DNA of 64,000 bases from JBCCXL01 sp039191605 (GCA_039191605.1 JBCCXL010000012.1:124001-188000); one strand, 5' to 3'. Shown: positions 37,471-45,632, numbered from the stretch's first letter. A program made the numbers and translations. The notes: a model not told the origin generated them from the letters alone.

Positions 37471-38319
37471 TCAGGGCAGCAGGAAGGAGATCGCCGCACC
37501 GGAGGCCGAGAAGAGCTCGAGGCGCTGGACGAGGATCACGGTGGCCATGATCAAGAGGAAGGCCGCGAAGCCCCGGCGCAGCTGATGTTGGGGCAGGCGG
37601 GCGTCGAGGCGCTGACCGAGGTGATGCCCGGCGAGGCTGCCGAGAACGCCGAGGACGGCGAAGGTGGCGATCAGGGGAAGGTTGACCGTCAGGCCCCGCT
37701 CCGCGAGCACCTGGTGATGGCGCAGGAAGCCGCTGGCGCTCTGCATGGCGATGATAGTGAGGCTGGTGCCCACGGCGGTGAGCATCGGCAGGCCGGCGAG
37801 AAGGGCCAAGGCCGGCACGATGAGGAAGCCGCCGCCGACCCCCACCAGGCCGGTGAGGGCGCCCACCGCGAGGCCGTCCCGCATCATGGCGGCGGCGCGG
37901 CGCGGCGGCTCTTCTCGAGGATCGGTATCGGGAGGCGTCTGCGCCTGCCTCTGGTTAGGGGGGCTTCGGAGCCCCCTCGGAGGCCGCAGCATCCAGCCGG
38001 CGGCGAGGAGCATCACTATCGCGAAGAGGATCAGCTGGGCGCTGCCGGAGAGGTAGGCCGCGGCGCTGGCGCCGAGGACGCTGCCGACCATTCCCGGCAG
38101 GCCGAAGAGAGCGACCGCCCGCCAGCGGACCCGGCCGCTGCGGGCATAGCGCAGCGAGCCCACGGCGGCGATCAGGCCGACGATAGCGAGGGATTCGGCG
38201 ATCGCCACCTTTTCTCCCTCTCCCACCAGGTAGACCAGCACCGGAACGGTGAGGATCGAGCCGCCGGAGCCCAGCAGGCCGAGGCTCAGCCCGATGGCCA
38301 GAGCTCCGAGCCAGGCCAT
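37471..38319 (-). CDS. TauE/SafE-family sulfite/organosulfonate exporter
   Basis: A 282-residue membrane protein from the ATG at 38319, which overlaps the stop of the dioxygenase gene (TGATG). About eight hydrophobic helices come in two related halves. 'LGLLGSGGSILTVPVLVYLVG' and 'GLVGVGGGFLIVPALALLAG' (in parts: GSGGSILTVPVL, GVGGGFLIVPAL) are the paired signatures of the family. A ~30-residue polar loop with Pro/Gln/Arg joins the halves. As the last gene of a sulfide/persulfide oxidation set it probably expels the sulfite or thiosulfate made by the enzyme encoded before it. Confidence 0.88.
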   Translation of the reverse strand: MAWLGALAIGLSLGLLGSGGSILTVPVLVYLVGEGEKVAIAESLAIVGLIAAVGSLRYARSGRVRWRAVALFGLPGMVGSVLGASAAAYLSGSAQLILFAIVMLLAAGWMLRPPRGLRSPPNQRQAQTPPDTDPREEPPRRAAAMMRDGLAVGALTGLVGVGGGFLIVPALALLAGLPMLTAVGTSLTIIAMQSASGFLRHHQVLAERGLTVNLPLIATFAVLGVLGSLAGHHLGQRLDARLPQHQLRRGFAAFLLIMATVILVQRLELFSASGAAISFLLP

Positions 38320-39809
38320 CAGCCGTCGCCGGCGAGAGGGCCTCGCCAGCTGTCGAAGTGGTCGTCCACCAGGGTGACCTCCCGCCCCCGCTGAGCCAGC
38401 CAAGAGGCCGCCGCCGTCGCCCGGGCGCCGCTGCGGCAATGCACCCACAGGGGACCCGGCGGTAGCTCGTCGCCGTGGGCGGCGAGGCGGGTATGGGCGA
38501 TGTTCAGGGCTCCGGGCAGGTGCCCCTCGCTGAATTCCGCGGCGCTTCGCACGTCGAGCACGGTAGCCTCAAAATCAGGTCCTCCTGCTGGATCTTCGCC
38601 GGCTTTCTGGTTCTGGCCGAGCGCTCGCTGGAGGGCGGCGAAGTCAGCGCTGACCAGGGGTTGGAGGGATCGCTGTCCGCTCTCACTCGTGCTCTCGATG
38701 GCGATGGCGCCGAGGGGGCTCCAGCCGACGATTCGGTCGTAGCCGATGCGCACCAGATCGCGGATCGCCGACTCCCGGTGAGCGTCGTCGATGAGCAGCA
38801 CCAGGGAGCGCTGGGGATCCACCAGGGAGCCCACCAGGGTGGAGAAGCTCTTTCCCCAGGGGGTGTGGAGAGCGCCGGGAAGGTGGCCTCGCAGAAAGGC
38901 CTGGCGATCCTGTCGAGCGTCGAGGATCACCGCCTCGTCGTCCTGGGCTGCTGCCGCCAGCTCCGTGGTGCCGAGCCGCGGTGGGTTCGGGAGCTCCCCC
39001 AGCAGCGGGATGTCGTCTCGATTGAGCTGCTTCATGCGGGCGAAGTAGAGGGGAGGCTCCGGCTGGCCCTGGAGGATGTTGCGGACGAAGGTCGACTGCC
39101 CCGACTGGGCGTCCAGCAGAGCGGGGTTGACCTGCCGCTCGTAGCCCAGCGTAGAGATGGGGACCGCGCCGAGGGCTTTGCCACAGGCGCTGCCGGCGCC
39201 GTGGCCGGGCCAGATCTGAAGGTGGTCCGGCAGGGCCTGGAGTCGCTCTACCGAGGCGAAGAGATCCCTCGCCGCGGGTTCCATCGCCCCCCGCTCGCCG
39301 GCGGCGGTCTCCAGCAGATCCGGGCGGCCGAGATCGCCGACGAAGAGAAAGTCCCCGGACGCCAGGCCGAGGGCGGGCCTTTCGGCATCGTCGGAGCTCG
39401 GGCCGCCGTGGTCGATGATCAGGAAGCTGAGGTGCTCCGGGGTGTGGCCGGGGGTGTGCAGAGCGCGGATCTCCAGCTTGCCGAGGAAGAAGGAATCGCC
39501 GTCCCGCAGCCAGGTGACGTCGTGGCGCTGGGGGTCGACCCAGCGGGGAGTCCATGCCTCGCCGCCCTCGGCGGAGAGATAGAGCCGGGCGCCGTGGCCC
39601 TCCGCCAGCTCTCGGGTGCCGGAGAGAAAGTCCGCATGGATGTGGGTCTCCGCCGCCGCAACCAGTCGCAGGCCCTCGGCGGCGGCGAGGTCGACGTAGC
39701 GATCGACGTCTCGCTGAGGATCGAGGATCAGGGCCTCGCCGCTGGCCTGGCAGCCGATGAGGTAGGCATATTGGGCGAGGTGAGGGTCGAGAATCTGGCG
39801 AAAGAACAT
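38319..39809 (-). CDS. CstB-like persulfide dioxygenase - rhodanese fusion
   Basis: A 496-residue protein with three parts. Residues 1-235: metallo-beta-lactamase fold with 'AETHIHADFLSGTRELA', 'LHTPGHTPEHLSF', 'FVGDLGRPDLL' and 'IWPGHGAGSACGKAL', matching ETHE1-type Fe(II) persulfide dioxygenases. Residues about 270-370: a rhodanese-like domain whose active-site loop lacks Cys ('VLLIDDAHRE'). Residues about 385-490: a true rhodanese with 'WVHCRSGARATAAASWL'. This order (dioxygenase, pseudo-rhodanese, rhodanese) is that of CstB, which turns low-molecular-weight persulfides and sulfite into thiosulfate. Neighbouring YeeE and TauE genes support a sulfur detoxification job. Confidence 0.9.
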   Translation of the reverse strand: MFFRQILDPHLAQYAYLIGCQASGEALILDPQRDVDRYVDLAAAEGLRLVAAAETHIHADFLSGTRELAEGHGARLYLSAEGGEAWTPRWVDPQRHDVTWLRDGDSFFLGKLEIRALHTPGHTPEHLSFLIIDHGGPSSDDAERPALGLASGDFLFVGDLGRPDLLETAAGERGAMEPAARDLFASVERLQALPDHLQIWPGHGAGSACGKALGAVPISTLGYERQVNPALLDAQSGQSTFVRNILQGQPEPPLYFARMKQLNRDDIPLLGELPNPPRLGTTELAAAAQDDEAVILDARQDRQAFLRGHLPGALHTPWGKSFSTLVGSLVDPQRSLVLLIDDAHRESAIRDLVRIGYDRIVGWSPLGAIAIESTSESGQRSLQPLVSADFAALQRALGQNQKAGEDPAGGPDFEATVLDVRSAAEFSEGHLPGALNIAHTRLAAHGDELPPGPLWVHCRSGARATAAASWLAQRGREVTLVDDHFDSWRGPLAGDG

Positions 39810-39914
39810 GGATGCGGTCTCCTGGGGAGAGAAGGGCTCGATAGGGAGTCCGATAGGAGCCGGATGAAGGGGCTCGCCTCCCTAGAGCGCCGTAGCTGTA
39901 TTTACGGTGTGGTT

Positions 39915-40388
39915 TCAGTGGGGAAGTCGGGAGCGCAACAGGCCGTAGGCGAGGGTGCCGGCGAGGGCGCTGAGGAGCATCAGGAAGGCGCTGGGGATCC
40001 CTGCGCCGAGGAGCGCGAACATCGGCCCGGGGCAGGCGCCGGAGAGGCCCCAGCCGAGGCCGAAGAGCACGCCGCCGAGGCCGTAGCGCAGCCCTCGATC
40101 CCAGGCCTTGGGCTGGAGGCAGGAGGCCTCGCCGCCGCGGGGCGCCCAGCCGATGGCCCGCAGCAGGGCGAGGGAGAGGCCGGCGGTGAGCACCGCCGAG
40201 AGAATCACGCCGTAGAGGTGGAAGCTGGCGAAGTGGAACATCTCCTGGATGCGGTACCAGGAGGCCACCTGCGCCTTCACCAGCACCGCGCCGAAGAGCA
40301 TGCCGAGGGCGAGGTAGGGCAGCAGAGATACGAGGGCATGTCGGGGCTGCACGGCGTCTCGGGGCTTCATCGCGCCTTGGGTCTTCAC
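39915..40388 (-). CDS. YeeE/YedE-family half-transporter (DUF6691 / PmpB-like)
   Basis: A 157-residue membrane protein with a GTG start overlapping the previous stop. It has four or five hydrophobic helices and 'GLGWGLSGACPGPMFALLGAG' (in parts: SGACPGP), the conserved Cys motif of the second half of split YeeE thiosulfate/sulfur transporters. It pairs with the gene just upstream, which carries the first half. Both are needed to build one two-repeat channel. It probably moves sulfur compounds for the dioxygenase-rhodanese encoded 105 bp downstream. Confidence 0.85.
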   Translation of the reverse strand: MKTQGAMKPRDAVQPRHALVSLLPYLALGMLFGAVLVKAQVASWYRIQEMFHFASFHLYGVILSAVLTAGLSLALLRAIGWAPRGGEASCLQPKAWDRGLRYGLGGVLFGLGWGLSGACPGPMFALLGAGIPSAFLMLLSALAGTLAYGLLRSRLPH

Positions 40389-40993
40389 GGCGTGAACCCT
40401 CCGCCGAGGGCCCAGGGCAGCAGCCAGCGACTGGCCAGCAGGCCCCCGGCAAAGAAGCCCAGCACCGCCACCAGTGAAGCCAGCTGGCGGTCCGCCAGCC
40501 CGGTGATGGCGTGGCCGGAGGTGCAGCCGCCGGCGTAGCGGGCGCCGAAGCCCACCAGGAAGCTCCCCACCACCAGGGTGAGCCAGCCGCCGAGAGTGCT
40601 GAGGGCGCTCCAGCGGAAGAGGGCCTCGGGCACCAGGGCGAAGCCGGGCGCTGTACTTTCAGTCAACGGCGTCAGCAGGCCGTAGCTCTCGAGCTGAGCC
40701 TGGAAGCCGGCGTCGAGCTGGACGGGCAGGCCGGAGGGCAGGAGGAAGGTGGCGAGGGCCGCGCCCAGCACGATGCCGGCGGCGAAGGTGAGATTCCACA
40801 GGCCGCTACGGCGCCAGTCGTAGCGAAAGAAGTCCGCCCGAGTGGGGAGCATGGCGCAGAGGTGGCGCAGGTTGGCGGAGACGCCGAAGGGGCGGTTGCC
40901 GATCACCAGGAGCGCCGGCACCAGCAGGCCGATGAGGGGGCCGGCGACATACCAGGGCCAGGGCTGTCGCAGAAGCTCGAGAAGAGAATCCAT
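40385..40993 (-). CDS. YeeE/YedE-family half-transporter (PmpA-like)
   Basis: A 202-residue membrane protein. 'PLIGLLVPALLVIGNRPFGVSANLRHLCAML' (in parts: GNRPFGVSANLRHLC) and 'GFGARYAGGCTSGHAITGLADRQLASL' (in parts: GGCTSGHAI) are the two signatures of the first half of split YeeE/YedE proteins. The conserved Cys residues line the thiosulfate path in the known YeeE structure. It opens a four-gene operon: PmpA-like, PmpB-like, CstB-like, TauE. The sigma factor gene lies 222 bp upstream on the same strand. Confidence 0.88.
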   Translation of the reverse strand: MDSLLELLRQPWPWYVAGPLIGLLVPALLVIGNRPFGVSANLRHLCAMLPTRADFFRYDWRRSGLWNLTFAAGIVLGAALATFLLPSGLPVQLDAGFQAQLESYGLLTPLTESTAPGFALVPEALFRWSALSTLGGWLTLVVGSFLVGFGARYAGGCTSGHAITGLADRQLASLVAVLGFFAGGLLASRWLLPWALGGGFTP

Positions 40994-41215
40994 GGAGTCT
41001 CCAGAGAGGAAGGGCAGAGCTAGAGCTCAGGGGATGTGCTGACCGTAGAGGTCCAAAGAAGCACGAGGGAGAGCACCTTTCGTTGGGCTCTACAGGATGA
41101 GAGACACGTCGTGCTGATGAGGTTTCAGCCCACGGCAAAGCCCGTCCGTCGAGAAGGCTCGCGGAGAGAGAAGTCAGGCTGTGAAGCAGAAAGATGTGAG
41201 TCGGGCTCGAAGCGG

Positions 41216-42139
41216 CTATTCGGCGCTGTCCATACGCTGGCGCAGACGCCGACGCAGCGCCGCCGGCAGCTTTCCCTCGCCGAGCTCACGGCATACATCC
41301 CGGGCCAGGTCGAGGGTGGAAAACACCGCTCGGCAGCGCTGGCAGAGCTCTTCCGGAGGGACCTCGAAGGGAAGATCCTGGTCCAGGGCCTCCATCTTGC
41401 CCTGCAGCAGGTCGAAGCAGAGGGTGGCGGTTCCGGGGCCGACAGTAGAGGGGGAGCCCTGATTGCCTTCTGGAGAGTCAGCGAGAGCCTCGGCGTAGGG
41501 CAGCTCGTCGGCGAGTCGGGCCTGAAGGGCCTCCCGCAGCTTGAGCCGGGCTCGCCTCAGGCGGGTCTTGACGGTGTTCTCGTTGAGATCGAGGATCGAG
41601 GCCACCGCCGACAGAGGGAGCTCGGCGATCTCCTTGAGCACCAGGGGCATGCGGTAATCGGCGGGCAGCTGGGCGATGGCTTCCTCCACTGCGTCCCGAG
41701 CTTCCTGCCGCAGGTGCTGATCTAAGGGATCTTCCTGGGCGGAGGGATCTACCAGGCGGTCCTGCTGGGAGGGCAGCAGCTCCGCCAGGGATTCCAGCTG
41801 CGCCGGCTCGCCGGCCCGTCGGCGCTGCTTTCGCTGGCAGGCCCGAGCGGCGATGGTGTAGAGCCAGGTGGTCGGCGCCGCCTTGCCCTGAAAACCCTCC
41901 CAGCCGCGGAAGGCCTGGAGAAAAATGTCCTGCACCAGCTCCTCCGCATCGTCGCGGTGGCCGCAGAGGCGCAGCGCCAGGCGGTGGATGCGCGGCCCGT
42001 GCTCGTCCAACAGTCGGGGGATGGCCTCCGCGGCGGGGAGCTGGGCAAGATCCTGGTCCTGGGGCCTCTCGTCTCGCGGTGAGATGCCCTCGCCGCCTGC
42101 CAGATGGACGCGTGCTTGAGGGAAGTTTGAGGTACTCAT
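41216..42139 (-). CDS. ECF-type RNA polymerase sigma factor with Cys-containing C-terminal extension
   Basis: A 307-residue protein. Sigma-2 (about residues 45-115: 'LALRLCGHRDDAEELVQDIFLQAFRGWEGFQGKAAPTTWLYTIA', in parts: DDAEELVQDIFLQAFR, TWLYTIAARAC) and sigma-4 (about 150-210: 'LPADYRMPLVLKEIAELPLSAVASILDLNENTVKTRLRRARLKLR', in parts) are complete. About 95 extra residues follow, with 'ELCQRCRAVFSTLDLARDVCREL', a CxxC pair plus a further Cys. This resembles a zinc-binding or anti-sigma-like module attached to the sigma factor. Such tails can tune promoter choice or sense redox or metal. Its place before the sulfur operon suggests a sulfide or persulfide response, which is inference. Confidence 0.85.
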   Translation of the reverse strand: MSTSNFPQARVHLAGGEGISPRDERPQDQDLAQLPAAEAIPRLLDEHGPRIHRLALRLCGHRDDAEELVQDIFLQAFRGWEGFQGKAAPTTWLYTIAARACQRKQRRRAGEPAQLESLAELLPSQQDRLVDPSAQEDPLDQHLRQEARDAVEEAIAQLPADYRMPLVLKEIAELPLSAVASILDLNENTVKTRLRRARLKLREALQARLADELPYAEALADSPEGNQGSPSTVGPGTATLCFDLLQGKMEALDQDLPFEVPPEELCQRCRAVFSTLDLARDVCRELGEGKLPAALRRRLRQRMDSAE

Positions 42140-42191
42140 GGGATGGCTCTCAAGCTAGCACGGGCCCTCGAAGGTGGGGACCCAGGGTTCT

Positions 42192-42218
42192 TGTGACAAT
42201 AGAGTTTCCCTTGTCACA
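42192..42218. promoter_or_regulatory. Inverted repeat between divergent sigma and HhH genes
   Basis: TGTGACAA, 11 bases, TTGTCACA: a perfect 8-bp inverted repeat in the 144-bp divergent spacer. Each arm (TGTCACA in outward direction) also resembles an ECF-type -35 element, so the site could be the sigma factor's own two-way promoter or an operator. Confidence 0.45.
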
Positions 42219-42283
42219 TCAGCGTTACGTTTCGCTATCCTGGTCATTCTTTGGAGAGATCCCGGTCCTAAGGAGGGCGAATC

Positions 42284-43063
42284 ATGGGCGAATTACCTCA
42301 AATCGATCAGATTTCTGGCATCGGTGCTGCGACCGCTCGACAGCTGGAAGCGCACGGCTTGGGTACGGTGCAGGCTTTAGCCGAAGCCACGGTGGATGCG
42401 ATCACCGCGGTACCGGGGTTTGGTCCGGTGCGGGCGGTGGCGGTGCGACGAGCCGCTCAGGAGTTCGCGGCCGCGGCGAAGGCGGAGCCGACCTCCGAAG
42501 GGGAGGCGTCTGCGGTCCTCACGCTGGAAGACGCCCAGGTGGGGGGCACCAGCGCGCCGCCCTCAGAGGATCCGGAGGTCGAGCTCTCCACCGACCCTGA
42601 AGATCCGGCATCGGCTGCATCCGCAAGCCCGTCAGCGGCCAGTGATTCTGGGGGGAAGCTTCTAGAAGTAATAACTGCGGCTGCGGAGCCGAAGCAGCAG
42701 AAGGCTGCGAAGAAAGCCTCCAAGGAGAAAGCTTCGAAGGCCAGAGAGCAGAAAGGCGCGAAGAAGAGCGCCGGGAAGAAGAAAAAGAAGAGTTCCGGGG
42801 CGAAGTCCGAGAACAAGGACAAAAAGAAAGCGAAGAAGCCTTCGAAGAAGAAAGTTGAGAAGAAGAAGGCAAGAAAGAAACAGCTGAAAAAGGCTGTGAA
42901 AAAGAAAGCCGAGAAGAAAAAGGCCGCAAAGAAGAAGGCCGCGAAGAAAGCCTCCAAGAAGAAAAGCGCGAAGAAGAAGGCCGCGAAGAAGAACGACCGA
43001 AGCTCGAAGGGAAGCAAGAAGGCGAAGGGCCAGAAGCCGCGCCGCAAGGGAAAGACTTCATGA
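42284..43063 (+). CDS. Helix-hairpin-helix protein with lysine-rich histone-H1-like tail
   Basis: A 259-residue protein from the ATG at 42284. Residues about 6-62 form paired HhH motifs ('QISGIGAATARQLEAHGLGTVQAL', then 'ITAVPGFGPVRAVAVRRAA', in parts: SGIGAATARQL, PGFGPVRAVAV), a non-specific DNA-binding unit. Residues about 65-130 are acidic and Ser/Ala-rich. Residues about 135-259 are Lys/Ala repeats such as KKAAKKKAAKKASKKK, as in histone H1-like or PhaF/AlgP-type tails. It should bind DNA and polyanions. Its last four bases are the start of the CHAD gene (ATGA), so the two are coupled. Alternative: a nucleoid protein unrelated to its partners, but the shared Lys tails argue against this. 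Confidence 0.8.
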   Translation: MGELPQIDQISGIGAATARQLEAHGLGTVQALAEATVDAITAVPGFGPVRAVAVRRAAQEFAAAAKAEPTSEGEASAVLTLEDAQVGGTSAPPSEDPEVELSTDPEDPASAASASPSAASDSGGKLLEVITAAAEPKQQKAAKKASKEKASKAREQKGAKKSAGKKKKKSSGAKSENKDKKKAKKPSKKKVEKKKARKKQLKKAVKKKAEKKKAAKKKAAKKASKKKSAKKKAAKKNDRSSKGSKKAKGQKPRRKGKTS

Positions 43064-44823
43064 GCTCTCCTCGGGATGCCGCGGCGGCGCGGCCGGGGTT
43101 GCCACAATCCTTCCGCGCCGCGGATGCGGAGGTCGCGGCGGCGGCGCTGGAAGGGGCCACGAAGGGGCTGCGGCGGGCGGATCAATCTCGCCAGATCCTG
43201 CGCCAGTGGCTCGACTCCTTCGACGGCCTGCTGGCCTCCGACGGTCTGGAGCTGCGCTTCGATCGAGCGCCGACCGCCAAGAAGGGCGATCTGGTGCTCT
43301 CGGAGCTCGCGGTGAAGGAAGGTTCACCCCTGGTGCGTACCCTGCGCGCCTTTCCTCGTCCCGCTTGGCCCCAGGAGGTGCCCGCGGGGCCGGTGCGCAG
43401 CGCCATCGCCGAACCGCTGGGGCCCCGCCTGCTGCTGCCCTGGGTGGAGGTGGAGCGGGACGAGCTGGAGGTGAGGATCCTCGACGAGCTGGATAAGACG
43501 GTAGCCCGCCTGGTATGGGTGAAGGCGAGAGCGCGGGGAGTGCCCTGCGCCGCGTTCTCCAAGGTCGCCGAGGAGCAGGAGCTGCCGGGTCGAATCGAGG
43601 TGCACGCCATCAAGGGCTTCGAAGGGGCGGCCCGCCGCCTCGAGCTGCGCCTCGAAGCCCAGGGCCTCGAACCCTCGCCCCACGATGAGCGCTCCCTGGC
43701 CCTGGCGGCGGTGGGCCTGCCGCTGGCGGCGGTGAGCGGCGGTCCCCTGAGCTTCGACGAGCAAGAGCCCGCTGGGCGGGCGCTGCGTCGCCTGCTCTTG
43801 GCGCAGCGGGCGGTGGTGGAAGCCAACGAGCCGGGGGTTCGGCAGCGCCTGGACATCGAGTTCCTGCACGATTTTCGAGTTGCCGTACGGCGATCCCGCT
43901 CTGCCCTTTCGCAGCTCAAGGGCCTGCTGCCGGAAGCCCTCGCCGCGACCCTGCGGCGGGAGCTCAAGTGGCTCGGTGGAATCACCGGGCCGGCCCGGGA
44001 TCTGGACGTCTATCAAGACAAGCTGCCGGCCTACGGAAAGCGCCTGCCGGCGACGGACGCGGCGGGGCTCCAGGGGCTACAAGGCTTCCTGGCGGAGCTT
44101 CGGGACCAGGAGCAGGAGCGCCTGGTGGCGGCGCTGGACAGCGAGCGCTACCGCGCCCTGATGGAGGTCTGGGGCAGCCTGGAGGCGGTGGACGATGAGG
44201 CTCCGGAATCGCCGGCGGCGGCGCGGGAGGCGATCGGCCCTCGGGTCTGCGGCCGGATCCGCAAGCTGCTGCGCAGGGTGCTCAGGGACGGCCGGGCGAT
44301 TCGGCCGGAGACCCCGGCGGAGGCGGTCCACGATCTGCGCATCGAGTGCAAGAAGCTGCGCTACTCGATGGAGCTCTTCCGCACCCTCTTCGACCCGCGG
44401 CAGCTGACCTCCTTCATCAAGCAGCTCAAGCGATTGCAGGACAACCTCGGCGACTTCAACGACTACGAGGTGCAGCAGGTGCAGCTGCGCACCATGGCGC
44501 ACCAGATGTCTCCCCAGGCCTCTTCGGAGGGGCAGGGGGAGGACGCCTCGGCGGTGGATACCTATCTCGCCCTCGGCCGCCTGATGGCTTTCCTGGATCG
44601 AGCGCAGCAGCGGGAGCGCCAGCGCTTCCACCAGCGCTTCGAGGCCTTCGACCAACCCCCGGTGAGGGCGGCGGCGGAGCGTCTCTTCGGCTCTTTGGGA
44701 TCCGCGGTATCGTCAGCCCAGCCTCTGAAGAAGACCGCGAAGAAGGCTTCGAAAAAGAGCGTGAAGAAAAAAGCGAAGAAGAGTCCGGAAAAGGGTCGGC
44801 GCAAGGCAAAGGGGAAGGGATGA
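43060..44823 (+). CDS. CYTH-like/CHAD-domain protein with lysine-rich tail
   Basis: A 587-residue protein starting in the stop of the HhH gene. Residues about 20-215 have a CYTH-like pattern ('LDELDKTVARLVWVKARARG', 'RIEVHAIKGFEGAARRLELRLE'). Residues about 240-540 are a CHAD domain: helical, with the conserved 'FLHDFRVAVRRSRSALSQLKGLLP' and 'AVHDLRIECKKLRYSMELFRTLF' (in parts: HDFRVAVRRSRS, HDLRIECKKLRY), the His/Arg/Lys residues that bind polyphosphate. The last ~30 residues are a Lys/Ala tail ('KKTAKKASKKSVKKKAKKSP') like that of the protein before it. CHAD proteins sit on polyphosphate granules in known bacteria. Here it is coupled to a ParA ATPase by another ATGA overlap. Confidence 0.85.
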   Translation: MSSPRDAAAARPGLPQSFRAADAEVAAAALEGATKGLRRADQSRQILRQWLDSFDGLLASDGLELRFDRAPTAKKGDLVLSELAVKEGSPLVRTLRAFPRPAWPQEVPAGPVRSAIAEPLGPRLLLPWVEVERDELEVRILDELDKTVARLVWVKARARGVPCAAFSKVAEEQELPGRIEVHAIKGFEGAARRLELRLEAQGLEPSPHDERSLALAAVGLPLAAVSGGPLSFDEQEPAGRALRRLLLAQRAVVEANEPGVRQRLDIEFLHDFRVAVRRSRSALSQLKGLLPEALAATLRRELKWLGGITGPARDLDVYQDKLPAYGKRLPATDAAGLQGLQGFLAELRDQEQERLVAALDSERYRALMEVWGSLEAVDDEAPESPAAAREAIGPRVCGRIRKLLRRVLRDGRAIRPETPAEAVHDLRIECKKLRYSMELFRTLFDPRQLTSFIKQLKRLQDNLGDFNDYEVQQVQLRTMAHQMSPQASSEGQGEDASAVDTYLALGRLMAFLDRAQQRERQRFHQRFEAFDQPPVRAAAERLFGSLGSAVSSAQPLKKTAKKASKKSVKKKAKKSPEKGRRKAKGKG

Positions 44824-45572
44824 AGGTTTTCGCCACCTACAACATCAAGGGCGGAGTGGGGAAGACCGCCTCGGCGGTGAACCTCGCGTACCAGAGCTCG
44901 ATTCAGGGCTACCGCACCCTGCTGTGGGATCTCGATCCCCAGGGGGCGGCGACCTTCTACTTCCGGCTCGAGCCCAAGCTTCAGGGCGGGGCGAAGAAGC
45001 TGGCCCGGGGCAAGCTGGATCTCGATGACCTGATCCGCGGCACCGATTTCGAGGGCCTGGATCTGCTGCCGGCGGACTTCTCCCTGCGTCACTTCGATAT
45101 CGCTCTGGGGGACGTGAAGAAGAGCTCCGGGCAGCTGGCGCGGCTGCTGGGGCCGCTGGAGGAGCGCTACGACCACCTCTTCATCGATTGCGCCCCCTCG
45201 ATCTCGGCGGTTTCGGAGAGCGTCTTCGTCGCCTCCGACGCTCTGCTGGTGCCGTCGATCCCCACCACCCTCTCGCGGCGGACCCTGGAGCAGCTGGAAG
45301 AGCATCTGGACAAGAAGTCCCGTCGCCGGGTGAGGGTGCTGCCCTTCTTCTGCATGGTGGATCGCCGCCGCTCTCTGCACCGGCAGATCCTCGAGGAGTC
45401 CCATACCTGGCCCTTCGATCCGCTGGAGGCGGAGATCCCCTACTCCACCTGGGTGGAGCAAATGGGGGCCCATCGGGCGCCGGTGGCGGTCTTCGCCCAC
45501 CGCAGCGCGCCGGCCCTGGCCTACGCTCAGCTGTGGCAGGAGATCGGCGAGCGATTGGCCGCCAGCGACTGA
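44820..45572 (+). CDS. ParA-family (deviant Walker A) ATPase
   Basis: A 250-residue protein from the ATG at 44820, overlapping the CHAD stop. 'FATYNIKGGVGKTASAVNLAYQ' (in parts: IKGGVGKTAS) is the ParA/MinD deviant Walker A with the signature lysine. 'LLWDLDPQGAATFYF' is the Walker A' region and 'YDHLFIDCAPSISAVSESVFVASDALLVPSIPTTLS' (in parts: FIDCAPS) holds Walker B. There is no HTH domain and no ParB gene, so it is not a chromosome or plasmid ParAB pair. Solo ParA ATPases like McdA or ParC-type proteins position carboxysomes, chemoreceptors or storage granules on the nucleoid. The CHAD and HhH partners make a polyphosphate granule the likely cargo. Confidence 0.88.
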   Translation: MKVFATYNIKGGVGKTASAVNLAYQSSIQGYRTLLWDLDPQGAATFYFRLEPKLQGGAKKLARGKLDLDDLIRGTDFEGLDLLPADFSLRHFDIALGDVKKSSGQLARLLGPLEERYDHLFIDCAPSISAVSESVFVASDALLVPSIPTTLSRRTLEQLEEHLDKKSRRRVRVLPFFCMVDRRRSLHRQILEESHTWPFDPLEAEIPYSTWVEQMGAHRAPVAVFAHRSAPALAYAQLWQEIGERLAASD

Positions 45573-45632
45573 CCGTCCCGCTGATCTTTCCCTGCGCCGC
45601 CGTGCTAGTCTTGGCGGCCGAAGGAGGGGCCC

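Noticed and set aside
38475..40538. 687-residue plus-strand open frame opposite the sulfur operon
   Set aside because: It is antisense to three genes with clear motifs (YeeE halves, CstB-like enzyme). Its own translation is Gly/Glu/Ala filler without any domain, as expected in GC-rich DNA.
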